Assembly: GCF_031844705.1 (NCBI RefSeq)
Contig: NZ_CP134609.1
Span: 3,100,001-3,164,000 of the forward strand
Length of the DNA stretch: 64,000 nucleotides
Direction: 5' to 3'
Origin: Streptomyces sp. ITFR-16
GTDB taxonomy: Bacteria > Actinomycetota > Actinomycetes > Streptomycetales > Streptomycetaceae
A program made the position numbers and the translations under genes. Below, one piece after another: positions 55,254-63,723 of the stretch; positions within the stretch are counted from its first letter, which is position 1, and each line of letters starts with the position of its first letter. Below the pieces are notes generated by a model that saw only the letters and a program-made list of their open reading frames with translations, did not search any database and was not told the origin of the DNA.

Positions 55254-55279
55254 CGCCCCGGGCCGACAGGCCCGGGGCG
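55254..55279 (+). terminator. Attenuator terminator upstream of chorismate mutase
   Basis: A perfect 11-bp stem (55254-55264 with 55269-55279), loop GACA, then TTCT. It stands 57 bp before the chorismate mutase start and 25 bp after the leader-peptide stop. Confidence 0.75.
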
Positions 55280-55335
55280 TTCTGGCGTTCCGGGCCCGGT
55301 CGGTCCCGGGGGCCCAGCCCACCGGGAGACCCACC

Positions 55336-55638
55336 ATGAGCAGCACCGCAGCCACCCGCACCGCCACCGAGGCGACCGGCGCGCACACCGACGAGGCCGC
55401 GTCCCTGATCAGCGACGCCCGCGCGCGCATCGACGCCCTCGACGACCGGATCATCGGGCTCGTCCAGGAGCGGATGGCCGTCTCCTCGGTCATCCAGGAG
55501 GCCCGGATCACCTCGGGCGGCCGCCGGGTGAACCTCTCCCGCGAGATGGAGATCCTCGGCCAGTACCGGGACGCGCTGGGCAAGCCCGGCACCTCGCTGG
55601 CGATGACGCTGCTGGAGCTGTGCCGCGGCCGGGTGTGA
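55336..55638 (+). CDS. Chorismate mutase (AroQ fold)
   Basis: A 100-residue all-helical protein. ISDARARIDALDDRIIGLVQERMAVSSVIQEAR contains the AroQ active-site Arg, Asp and Arg residues in the first long helix, and REMEILGQYRDALGKPG continues the pattern. It would convert chorismate to prephenate, the branch point to Phe and Tyr. The ATG at 55336 follows CGGGAGACC. It is preceded by a leader peptide with Phe/Tyr codons and a terminator, so its expression is probably set by charged tRNA-Phe and tRNA-Tyr. Confidence 0.88.
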   Translation: MSSTAATRTATEATGAHTDEAASLISDARARIDALDDRIIGLVQERMAVSSVIQEARITSGGRRVNLSREMEILGQYRDALGKPGTSLAMTLLELCRGRV

Positions 55639-55977
55639 CCCGCCGCAGGTCGGGCGGCACAAGGGGGCACAGGGCTGTACGGGCGTATCCCAGTTCGGGC
55701 GGGGTCTCACCCGTACGGCGCGTGACCGGCTCCCGCGCGGCTTCGTTGGTCCCGATGTCCGTGCCAGCCAGGGGCGGACCGGCAAGAGGAATCCACGCGT
55801 GGCTCCGCCGGGGTGTGTGGCGTACTGCATGTACGCCGTGGGACCGCGCACCGGCGTGCGTGACCGGTCGGCAGGGGACAGCAGCCCGGTCACTCGGAGG
55901 GACAGTCACCGGTTCCTCCACGAACGGCCGGCTCCGGGGACGCCCGGGGCCGGCCGTTCTCCTTTCGTCAGCTTTCG
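55639..55977. other. 339-bp gap, no gene; terminator at its right end
   Basis: No convincing gene. The region after the chorismate mutase stop is GC-rich and unstructured until the hairpin at 55923-55958. ORFs here are shadows of the gene that follows. Confidence 0.5.
55923..55958. terminator. Bidirectional terminator
   Basis: A perfect outer 10-bp stem (55923-55932 with 55949-55958) with a partly paired centre, and a TCTCCTTT stretch on the plus strand. It lies 20 bp after the stop of the LASTG surface-protein gene (-) and downstream of chorismate mutase (+). Confidence 0.75.
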
Positions 55978-57705
55978 TCAGCGGGCGGTGCGGCGGCGGG
56001 ACGCGGTGTACAGGACCCCGCCCGCGACCAGCGCGACGAGCGCGGCGGTCGCCGAGGCCAGGGCGGCGGTGCCGGTGGAGGCGAGTGCGCCGCCGGTGGC
56101 GGAGCCCGAGGACGAACCGGTCGTGCCACCGGAGCCGGAGCCTGCCGAGCCTCCGGTGGCACCCGTGGAACCGGCGGAGCCGGTCGAGCCGCCGCCCGTG
56201 GTGCCCGATCCGCCCGAGCCGGAGCCCGAACCCGGGCCGGAGCCCCCGGTCGTCGTGCCGGAGTCCTCGGCGTTCAGCACCAGGGACGCGGTGTTGTTGG
56301 CGGGCTTCGGGTCGAAGGGCAGCGCGGGGCCGGCGAGGTGGGTGTTGCGGACCCGGACCTCGCCGGAGGCGCCCGTGACCACCTTGTCGATCCTCAGCCC
56401 GAAGGGGAGCGCGAAGTCGGCGTCCTCGCCCACGGACATCGGGGTGGAGCAGAAGTAGCGCGGGGCCGCCGTCTGGTTCTCGCGGTACTGCCCGTCCGCC
56501 GTCACCCCTCGGCAGGAGTCCGGCTTCGTGGTCACCGAGGCGCCCTCGGGCACGGTGAAGTCGACGGTCGCGACGTCCTCGCCGGAGCGGATGTACCCGA
56601 TCCAGGCCGGTCCGCGGTTGCGGAATCCGACGGTCACGTCGACCGTGTCGCCCTTGGCGCCCCGGCCCCGGTCGCCGTAGGCCGCGAAGTCGGCGCTGTT
56701 GGCGGTCCGGAAGTCGGCCTCCTGCTGGTTGTCGCCCGGTTCGAGGTCGGCCGCGCGGGCCGCCGGGGCAGCGCGCAGGGCCAGCGTGGCGCCCTTGCCG
56801 GGGCTGAACCGCGCCCCGGCCCGCAGGTCCTCACGGGCACCGGAGCCGTCCTCCTCGATCCGGTAGAGGAAGGAGTCGTAGTACGCGTGCGCGGTGGCCC
56901 GGATGGCCGGCGGCTCGGCCAGCGTGTAGGTGACGCCCGGGTCGTAGCTGCCCTCGAAGGTGCACAGGGCGGTGGTCCAGGCGCCCGGGGTGCCCATCCC
57001 GAGGTCGTCCTCGCTGTACTCGCAGTTGCGGTACCGCTCGGTGAACTCCATGCCGCGCGTGTGGCGCAGGGTGAGCAGGACGCCGTCGGCCGCCCGGGTG
57101 CCGTTGTTGGTGAAGGTGACCGGCACCGGCTGGCTGTCGCCCGGCTTCAGTTCCGTACGGAAGGGGAGCCGCTTCATCGACAGGTCGGGGCCGCCGACGC
57201 CGACGCGGGCGGTGAAGGGGCGGAAGGTGGCGCCGTCCGCCTCGGCGGTGACCGTGAGCGTGCCGGAGGCGCCGTCCTTGCTGCCCCGTGCCGCGCTGAC
57301 GTCGAGTTCGGCGAGGGTGTTCAGGCCGGGCCGGATGCCGTAGTCGTGGCAGACGGCGGTCGTCCCGGTGGTCTCGCAGTCGAGGGTGCCGTCCTCGCCG
57401 AAGGAGACGTCCGCGACGCCCGCGAGCCCGGCGAAGTCGAAGCGGACGGTGTACTCGCCGTCGAAGCCACCGTTGTCCTCGTCCTCGGAGGGGTTGGTGA
57501 CCGTGAAGTCGAGGGCGGCCTTCTTCGGGGTGCCGCTCGCCGGGTACGGGTGCAGGGCGGTCTCGGCGGGGCCGCCGAGGGTGAACTCCGGTCCGGCGGC
57601 CCGCGCCGGGGTGTCCAGGGCGAGCGTGCCGGCCGCCAGCAGGCCGACGGTGGCGAGTCCGCCTGCGACACGGCGGAGAGCGGCTCTCGGGGTCGTGCGT
57701 CTCAT
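55978..57705 (-). CDS. Sortase-anchored (LASTG) surface protein
   Basis: A 575-residue exported protein. The N-terminal signal peptide runs to TPARAAGPE. The body (about residues 38-475) is a beta-rich, DUF11-like array (ALDFTVTNPSEDEDNGGFDGEY, PVTFTNNGTRAADGVLLTLRH, VTVGFRNRGPAWIGY). A Gly/Ser/Thr-rich wall-spanning spacer (about 480-540) leads to LASTG at 541-545, a hydrophobic helix and RRRTAR. LAxTG is the motif of class E sortases of high-GC actinobacteria, so the protein is probably linked to peptidoglycan. An imperfect palindrome CGCTGTGACAGCG at 57741-57753 lies in the promoter region. Confidence 0.85.
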   Translation of the reverse strand: MRRTTPRAALRRVAGGLATVGLLAAGTLALDTPARAAGPEFTLGGPAETALHPYPASGTPKKAALDFTVTNPSEDEDNGGFDGEYTVRFDFAGLAGVADVSFGEDGTLDCETTGTTAVCHDYGIRPGLNTLAELDVSAARGSKDGASGTLTVTAEADGATFRPFTARVGVGGPDLSMKRLPFRTELKPGDSQPVPVTFTNNGTRAADGVLLTLRHTRGMEFTERYRNCEYSEDDLGMGTPGAWTTALCTFEGSYDPGVTYTLAEPPAIRATAHAYYDSFLYRIEEDGSGAREDLRAGARFSPGKGATLALRAAPAARAADLEPGDNQQEADFRTANSADFAAYGDRGRGAKGDTVDVTVGFRNRGPAWIGYIRSGEDVATVDFTVPEGASVTTKPDSCRGVTADGQYRENQTAAPRYFCSTPMSVGEDADFALPFGLRIDKVVTGASGEVRVRNTHLAGPALPFDPKPANNTASLVLNAEDSGTTTGGSGPGSGSGSGGSGTTGGGSTGSAGSTGATGGSAGSGSGGTTGSSSGSATGGALASTGTAALASATAALVALVAGGVLYTASRRRTAR

Positions 57706-58005
57706 CTCGGGCCCTCTGAGGTCGTCGGGAGCTGTGTGACCGCTGTGACAGCGATATGGGTACGACCCCGGGGATGCGCGAATAGTTGCGCGCGATCAGA
57801 TCACGGATCGGGCACACCCGACGGGGTGACCCACCTCACATAAGGATTTCATCAACGGGAGGACAACCATTCGGACGCCTTGCAGGTCATGCATGCGGAA
57901 CACCGGTCGACCGCCGTTCATCCGGCGCACCGGTTACAGCGTGAGGGGCTGCACTCGGAGGGGGGTGCAGCCCCTTCTGCTGTCCTCGCCGGCTCCCGGC
58001 GCCGC
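57706..58005. other. 300-bp gap: promoter region and GMC-gene terminator
   Basis: The left part has the 13-bp palindrome at 57741-57753, about 36 bp before the surface-protein start. The right part has a hairpin at 57944-57975. No gene is seen between them. Confidence 0.5.
57944..57975 (-). terminator. Terminator of the GMC oxidoreductase gene
   Basis: A perfect 11-bp stem (57944-57954 with 57965-57975) and 10-nt loop, 31 bp after the stop at 58006. Confidence 0.75.
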
Positions 58006-59868
58006 TCAGGCCTTCTCGGCGGCCTTCTCCGTGGCCTTCTCGGCGGACTCCTTCTTCGGCGGCAGCACGGGCATCCCCAGGAACGGCAGCCTCAACGCGC
58101 CGAACGCCTCCTTCGGGACCGCCGGCGCCTGCGGCTCGACCGCCGCCAGCCGCTCGTACGCCTCGCCCTGCGCCGGGCGCGGGTCCCGCTCGCCCTTGTT
58201 CGGCCAGAAGGACATGGCGCGCTCCGCCTGGGCGGTGATCGTCAGTGACGGGTTGACGCCCAGGTTGGCGGAGACCGCCGAACCGTCGACGACCGAGATG
58301 CCCGGGTGCCCGAACAGCCGGTGGTACGGGTCGATGACCCCCTCCTCGGGGCTCGCCCCGATCGGGCAGCCGCCGAGGAAGTGCGCGGTGAGCGGGGTGC
58401 CCATCAGCTCGCCGATGTTGGAGCCGGCGAAACCGTTGATCTCCGCGGCGAGCAGCGAGGCGCTCCGGGTGGCCTCCGCGATCTGCGTCGGGTTGGGCGC
58501 CCCATGGCCCTGCCGGGCGGTGAGCAGACCCTTCCCGAGGCCGCGCGGCTTGCGGTACGCGGTCAGGGAGTTGTCGAGCGACTGCATGACGAGGCCGATG
58601 ATGGTCCGCTCCGACCAGCGCCGGTTGGACAGGGAGCGCACGGCGAGCGTCGGGTGCTTGGCCAGGTTCCCGAACCAGGCCAGGACCCGGTGGGTGCTGT
58701 AGGGCACCTGGAGGATGGTCATCCCGCCCATCGCGTTGGAGCCCTTGCCGTAGCGGACCGGCTCGATGTGGGTGTTCTCGTCGGGGTGGATCGAGGACGT
58801 GATGGCGACGCCCTTGGTGAAGTCGGGCTTCGTGCCGTGGCGCCTGCGGTAGCGGCGCTCGGAGGTCTGGGCGCCGACGAGGCCCTCGGAGTTGGTCCGG
58901 GTCAGCTCACCGAGCCGGGCCGAGAGCCGGGGCAGCAGTCCCTCGTCCTTCATCGTGTGCAGCAGGGTCTGGGTGCCGTACGTGCCCGCCGCCACGACCA
59001 CCTTGCGGGCGCGCAGCCGGGTGGGCCTCGCCTTCCTCCGGCGGTCGGTCGGCACGGTGGAGACGCGATAGCCGCCGTCCGGGTCGTCCGTGATCCCGAC
59101 CACGGAGGTCATCGGGTGGATGACCGCGCCGGCCTTCTCCGCGAGGTGGAGGTAGTTCTCGTTGAGGGTGTTCTTCGCCCCGTGGCGGCAGCCCGTCATG
59201 CACTCGCCGCACTCGGTGCAGGCCTTGCGGGCGGGGCCCGCGCCGCCGAAGTACGGGTCGGCGACCGTGCCGCCCGGCTTCGCCCGCGCGGCGCCGTCGG
59301 CGTCCTCGCCGTCCCCGAAGAAGACGCCGACCGGGGCGAGGTGGAAGGTGTCGCCGACGCCCATGACCTCGGCGGTCGCCTTCAGATGGACGTCGGAGGG
59401 GGTCGTCGTCGGGTTGAGCCGGACCCCGAGCATCCGCTTGGCCTGGTCGTAGTACGGCTTCAGCTCGTCCTGCCAGTCGGTGATGTGGGCCCACTGGCGG
59501 TCCTCGAAGAACGGCGCGGGCGGCACGTACAGCGTGTTGGCGTAGTTCAGCGAGCCGCCGCCGACCCCGGCGCCCGCCAGCACCATCACCTTGCCGAGCA
59601 GATGCACGCGCTGGATGCCGAAGAGGCCGAGGGCGGGGGCCCAGAGGTAGTTCTTCAGGTCCCAGGAGTTCTTGGGCAGGGTGCCCGGCGTGAAGCGGCG
59701 GCCCGCCTCCAGGACGCCGACCCGGTACCCCTTCTCCGTCAGCCGCAGCGCCGACACCGCGCCGCCGAAGCCCGAACCGACGACGATCACGTCGTAGTCG
59801 TACGCGGCGTCGTCGTCGGCCGCACCGGCCGGTCCGGCCTGGTTCTGGGCAGGGCTGTCCTGGGACAT
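58006..59868 (-). CDS. GMC family oxidoreductase with cysteine cluster (cholesterol-oxidase-like)
   Basis: A 620-residue flavoprotein. FAD-binding starts at VIVVGSGFGGAVSALRLTEKG, GAGVGGGSLNYANTLYVPP is the second FAD contact, and the C-terminal VVDGSAVSANLGVNPSLTITAQAE is the GMC end. It is of the cholesterol oxidase/FAD-dependent oxidoreductase branch. CTECGECMTGCRHGAKN near residue 215-231 has four Cys in CxxCxxCxxxC spacing, like a bacterial ferredoxin [4Fe-4S] loop or a zinc site. An Ala/Lys/Glu tail of about 15 residues ends the protein. The ATG at 59868 follows CGAGGAGAGCC. A small MITE lies 59 bp upstream. Confidence 0.88.
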   Translation of the reverse strand: MSQDSPAQNQAGPAGAADDDAAYDYDVIVVGSGFGGAVSALRLTEKGYRVGVLEAGRRFTPGTLPKNSWDLKNYLWAPALGLFGIQRVHLLGKVMVLAGAGVGGGSLNYANTLYVPPAPFFEDRQWAHITDWQDELKPYYDQAKRMLGVRLNPTTTPSDVHLKATAEVMGVGDTFHLAPVGVFFGDGEDADGAARAKPGGTVADPYFGGAGPARKACTECGECMTGCRHGAKNTLNENYLHLAEKAGAVIHPMTSVVGITDDPDGGYRVSTVPTDRRRKARPTRLRARKVVVAAGTYGTQTLLHTMKDEGLLPRLSARLGELTRTNSEGLVGAQTSERRYRRRHGTKPDFTKGVAITSSIHPDENTHIEPVRYGKGSNAMGGMTILQVPYSTHRVLAWFGNLAKHPTLAVRSLSNRRWSERTIIGLVMQSLDNSLTAYRKPRGLGKGLLTARQGHGAPNPTQIAEATRSASLLAAEINGFAGSNIGELMGTPLTAHFLGGCPIGASPEEGVIDPYHRLFGHPGISVVDGSAVSANLGVNPSLTITAQAERAMSFWPNKGERDPRPAQGEAYERLAAVEPQAPAVPKEAFGALRLPFLGMPVLPPKKESAEKATEKAAEKA

Positions 59869-59926
59869 GGCTCTCCTCGGTACGAAAAGGACAGAAGTGC
59901 TGCGTGGGTGCGGCGACTCGGCGGGG

Positions 59927-60105
59927 CTAGGGCGTGTCGTCGAACTGGCGTCGTTGCCCGAAGGGCGGCCGGGCGGCGTCAGGTGCGTGCTCTCGGCGTG
60001 CCGACCCCAGGCCCCTGTACTGGACGTACCGGGGTCTGGGGCCGGTGCGGCGAGAGTGCGTGCATGGCGTCGCCCGGCAGACGCCAGTTCGACGACACGC
60101 CCTAG
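59927..60105. mobile_element. 171-bp MITE with 22-bp inverted ends and CTAG target duplication
   Basis: Perfect inverted ends 59931-59952 and 60080-60101, beginning GGCGTGTCGTCGAACTGG, are flanked by CTAG on both sides (59927-59930 and 60102-60105). With the palindromic CTAG the repeat reads as 26 bp. The inside also folds on itself with many G-U pairs, so the RNA is a long hairpin. There is no ORF. CTAG target duplications are seen with some IS5-family elements, so an IS5-type transposase may move it. The right CTAG supplies the stop codon of the dehydrogenase gene. Confidence 0.8.
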
Positions 60106-61730
60106 CGCAGGCGGAACGCCTTCATCGCCTTCAGGCTGCGGCTCATGAACGCCGCGTACTTCTCGTCGTCCATGCCGAAGGACGGGGCGAGCGGGATCAG
60201 CCGCTGCTGGGCGACGGTCTGCGCCTCGGTGTACTTGAGGATGCCCTCGGAGCCGTGGCGGCGGCCGAGACCGGAGTCCTTCATGCCGCCCATCGGGGAC
60301 TGCACGCTGCCGTACGCGGGGGCGTAGCCCTCGTTGATGTTGACCGTGCCGGTCCGCAGCCGGGCGGCGACGCGGTGGCCCCGCCCGGAGTCCTTGGTCC
60401 AGACGCTGGAGTTCAGGCCGTACGGGGTGGCGTTGGCCAGCGCGATGACCTCGTCCTCGTCGCTGAAGCGGTAGAGGGAGACGACCGGGCCGAAGGTCTC
60501 CTCGGTGCACACGGCCATCGGCGCCTCGACGCCGTCCAGGATGGTCGGCTCGTAGAAGAGCGGGCCGATGTCAGGGCGGGCGACCCCGCCGGCCACCAGC
60601 TTGGCGCCCTTCTCGACGGCCTCCGCGACATGCCGGCTGACGGTCTCCAGCTGGCGTTCGCCGACCAGCGAGCCCATGTCGGCGCCGTACGCGAGGGAGT
60701 TGCCGAGCCGCATCGCCCTGGTGCGGGCGGCGAAGCGCTCCACGAAGTCGTCGGCCACCGACTCGTGGACGTACAGCCGCTCGATGGAGATGCAGAGCTG
60801 GCCCGCGGAGGAGAAGCAGGCGCGGACGGCGCCGGCGGCGGCCTTCTCCACGTCGGCGTCGGCCAGGACCAGCATCGCGTTCTTGCCGCCGAGCTCCAGC
60901 GAGACCCCGACGAGCCGGGCCGCCGCGCCCTGGGCGACCTCGCGGCCGGTGCGGGTGGAGCCGGTGAACGAGACGTAGTCGGCGTGCTTGACGACCTCGG
61001 GGCCGACGACGGGTCCCTCACCGAGGACGACCTGGAACACCTCGGCCGGCAGCCCGGCCTCGATCAGCAGGTCACGGGCCCACAGCGCGGTCAGCGCGGT
61101 CTCCGTGTCGGGCTTCATCACCACGGCGTTGCCGGCGACGAACGCGGGCAGCGCGTCCCCGACGGACAGCTCGAAGGGGTAGTTCCACGGGGCGATCTGG
61201 CCGATGACGCCGCGCGGCTGACGCAGCTCGGTGACCTTGGTGAGGGTCGGTACGACGCCGGTGTGCCGCTTCGGCTTGAGATAGGCACCGGCTTTGCGGC
61301 CGTAGTGCCGGGCGGCGACGGCGACCGCCTGCACCTCCTCGTGGGCGTGCAGCCGGGCCTTGCCGGTCTCCAGCTGGATGAGGTCGAGGACCTCGGACTG
61401 GCGGCCGATGACGAGGTCGTGGAAGCGCAGGAGCACGGCGGCCCGGGTGCGGACCGGGGTGGCGGCCCAGGCGGCCTGGGCGGCGCGCGCCCGCGTGAAG
61501 GCCTCCGCCACGTCCTCGGGGGTGGACTCGGGCAGATCGGCCAGCTTCTCACCGGTGAAGGGGGTGTGGTTGGCGGTACGGCCGGAGCCGACGACGCCAC
61601 GGGTCAGCTGGGCGATCACCTCGGGCGTCACGACATCGGCGGCCGTGCGCACGCCTGCGGGGGCGGCGGCCACGGGGTTGGTGCCGACAGCGGCGGCGGA
61701 GGTGGACGTGGAGGCCTGCGAGTCCGTCAT
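60102..61730 (-). CDS. gabD2: Succinate-semialdehyde dehydrogenase (NADP+)
   Basis: A 542-residue aldehyde dehydrogenase. QIAPWNYPFELSVGDALPAF is the substrate/NADP entry, FTGSTRTGREVAQGAA and SLELGGKNAMLVL (general base Glu) follow, and the nucleophilic Cys is in SAGQLCISIERLYV. The 50-residue N-terminal extension (ASTSTSAAAVGTNPVAAAPAG) is longer than in E. coli GabD and fits the actinobacterial GabD2 group. It oxidises succinic semialdehyde to succinate in GABA breakdown. The TAG stop lies in the CTAG target site of the adjacent MITE. Confidence 0.88.
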   Translation of the reverse strand: MTDSQASTSTSAAAVGTNPVAAAPAGVRTAADVVTPEVIAQLTRGVVGSGRTANHTPFTGEKLADLPESTPEDVAEAFTRARAAQAAWAATPVRTRAAVLLRFHDLVIGRQSEVLDLIQLETGKARLHAHEEVQAVAVAARHYGRKAGAYLKPKRHTGVVPTLTKVTELRQPRGVIGQIAPWNYPFELSVGDALPAFVAGNAVVMKPDTETALTALWARDLLIEAGLPAEVFQVVLGEGPVVGPEVVKHADYVSFTGSTRTGREVAQGAAARLVGVSLELGGKNAMLVLADADVEKAAAGAVRACFSSAGQLCISIERLYVHESVADDFVERFAARTRAMRLGNSLAYGADMGSLVGERQLETVSRHVAEAVEKGAKLVAGGVARPDIGPLFYEPTILDGVEAPMAVCTEETFGPVVSLYRFSDEDEVIALANATPYGLNSSVWTKDSGRGHRVAARLRTGTVNINEGYAPAYGSVQSPMGGMKDSGLGRRHGSEGILKYTEAQTVAQQRLIPLAPSFGMDDEKYAAFMSRSLKAMKAFRLR

Positions 61731-61897
61731 GAGGGCGAGAGTACGTCGAGCCGGATGCTTTGGGTACCCGTGGGTAACAGCTTTTCACAGTCCCTCCCAC
61801 AGCCCTCGCACGGCACCCACTGATCGAGCCAGTGCCTACTGGCTGCATAAGCGCTGATCAGGGGCTATCCCCGGCTGCGGGGAGGGCTCCGCGCGGG

Positions 61898-63580
61898 TCA
61901 GCCCTCGTCGGCCGGCGCCCGCCAGCTGCGCAGCATCGTGTTGAACTGGTCCCGGGTGACGTCCCAGTCGTCCGCGGGTCCCGTCATGTACAGCGCGTAC
62001 TCCGGGCCCCCCTCCTTGGCGTAGTACATCTGGTCGATGGCGTGCCGGGGCCCGGCGGCCACGCCGTCCTTCTCGGTCCAGGTGAACTCCCAGATGGAAC
62101 CGACGCAGTCGCGGTAGACGTTGGAGTTCATCTCCAGGCTCCGGTAGTCCGGCAGCCGCTTGCGCAGGTCCGTCTCGATGTTCTGCATGTGCGTGTACGG
62201 GTGCTCGAAGTCGGGTGCCTGGTCGACGCTGAGGCGGAAGTAGTGCACGCCGTTGTCGGGGGTGTAGTCGATGTTGGTGCCGCTCACCCGGCGCTCCCAG
62301 CCGATCGGCATGAGGATGCTGAACCCCGCGGGGTCCTCCACCCGCCGCCAGCCGTCCGGCACGCCCGGCGTCGCCGGGTCCTTCTCCTTGGAGCGGCTGG
62401 GCTCGGGGCTCGGCGTGGCCGGACCCGGTGACCGGGTGCCGTGGGAGGTGGTGCCGCCGGTCCCGGCCCTGGCGTCGTGGTCCGCGCGGTTCGCGTACAG
62501 CATCGCGGCGATGCCCGCGCCGCCGCCGAGCAGGGCCGCCAGCGCGATGACCACGGCCGTGGTCCGCCAGCGGCTGCGGCGGACCACGGGTGCGGAGCCG
62601 GGGGCCGGGACGGGCCCGGGGTAGGGCAGCGGGGCCGTGCCGCCGGGCGGCATCCCGCCGGCCGGGGTGCCGTCGGGGCCGAGCGTGTGCAGGGCCTCCT
62701 CGGACAGGCGCTGCGTCGGGACGTACGCCTGGGCCGAGCGGGGTTCGCGCCCCTCCATGGCCTCCAGCAGCATCCGTTCGGTCTCCGCCGCCGTCGGCCG
62801 CTCGGCCGGCTCCTTGCGCAGCAGGGCGGTGATGACGTGGCCCAGGGCCCCGGCCCTCTCGGGCGGCGGCGGCTCCTCCGTGACGACGGCCTGCATCGTC
62901 GATATCGGGGAGGTGCGGCGGAACGGCGAACGCCCCTCGACCGCGGTGTACAGCGTGGCGCCCAGCGACCACAGGTCGGACGCGGGCCCCGGGTCGCCGC
63001 CCCGTACCCGCTCGGGCGCCAGATAGTCGATGGAGCCGACCAGTTCACCGGTCCTGGTGATGGTCGAGTCGCCCTCTATCGCCGCGATCCCGAAGTCGGT
63101 GAGCAGGACCCGGCCGTCCCGGGCGAGCAGGACGTTGCCCGGCTTCACATCGCGGTGCAGCACCCCGGCACCGTGTGCGGCGCTCAGGGCGCCCAGCACA
63201 TGGAGACCGATCCGGGCGGCCTCGCGCGGATCGATCTCGCCCGACTCCTTGGTCCGGTCGGCGAGTGACGGTCCGTCGACGTACTGCATGACGATCCAGG
63301 GCCGGTTGTCGTACTCGACGACGTCGTGGACGGTGACCACACCGGGGTGCGTGATGCGGGCGGCGGCGCGGGCCTCCTTCTGCGTACGGGCGTGCAGCAC
63401 GACCCGGTCCGCGTCGGCGACGTACAGCCCCGCCGTCAGCTCCTTGACGGCGACGGTGCGGTGCAGCACCTCGTCATGGGCGCGCCAGACCTTGCCCATC
63501 CCGCCGCGTCCGAGGACTTCGCCCAGCCGGTACCTTCCGGCCAGCAGCAGTCCCGCGTCCGTATTCTGTGATCGATCCAC
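61898..63580 (-). CDS. Membrane-anchored Ser/Thr protein kinase
   Basis: A 560-residue PknB-type kinase. The Gly-rich loop is GRGGMGKV at 24-31, the ATP lysine is Lys46 (VAVKEL), the catalytic loop is HRDVKPGN with Asp144, and DFG is at 162-164. A Pro-rich linker with an RRSRWR patch leads to a membrane helix (about residues 365-387) and an external domain of about 150 residues (FSILMPIGWERRVSGTNIDYTPD, MYYAKEGGPEYALYMTG), probably a sensor. The GTG at 63580 is preferred to upstream codons because the kinase fold begins at once. A 7-bp hairpin at 61827-61844 may terminate it. Confidence 0.9.
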   Translation of the reverse strand: MDRSQNTDAGLLLAGRYRLGEVLGRGGMGKVWRAHDEVLHRTVAVKELTAGLYVADADRVVLHARTQKEARAAARITHPGVVTVHDVVEYDNRPWIVMQYVDGPSLADRTKESGEIDPREAARIGLHVLGALSAAHGAGVLHRDVKPGNVLLARDGRVLLTDFGIAAIEGDSTITRTGELVGSIDYLAPERVRGGDPGPASDLWSLGATLYTAVEGRSPFRRTSPISTMQAVVTEEPPPPERAGALGHVITALLRKEPAERPTAAETERMLLEAMEGREPRSAQAYVPTQRLSEEALHTLGPDGTPAGGMPPGGTAPLPYPGPVPAPGSAPVVRRSRWRTTAVVIALAALLGGGAGIAAMLYANRADHDARAGTGGTTSHGTRSPGPATPSPEPSRSKEKDPATPGVPDGWRRVEDPAGFSILMPIGWERRVSGTNIDYTPDNGVHYFRLSVDQAPDFEHPYTHMQNIETDLRKRLPDYRSLEMNSNVYRDCVGSIWEFTWTEKDGVAAGPRHAIDQMYYAKEGGPEYALYMTGPADDWDVTRDQFNTMLRSWRAPADEG

Positions 63581-63723
63581 GTGTCCCCGCCCCGTTCCTT
63601 CGGATGACAGGTTACGGAGCGGATGTGCGGCCACGGAACCTCGCATCGCTCACGAGACCGCACTGTGATGCTTGTCGCCCGGGCACAGGGCCCCGCGTCG
63701 AACCGCTTCGATCCTGCGGGGAT

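Noticed and set aside
55799..56458. Long plus-strand ORF overlapping the surface-protein gene
   Set aside because: It is the antisense shadow of the Gly/Ser/Thr-rich coding region and shows only low-complexity Pro/Glu/Val sequence.
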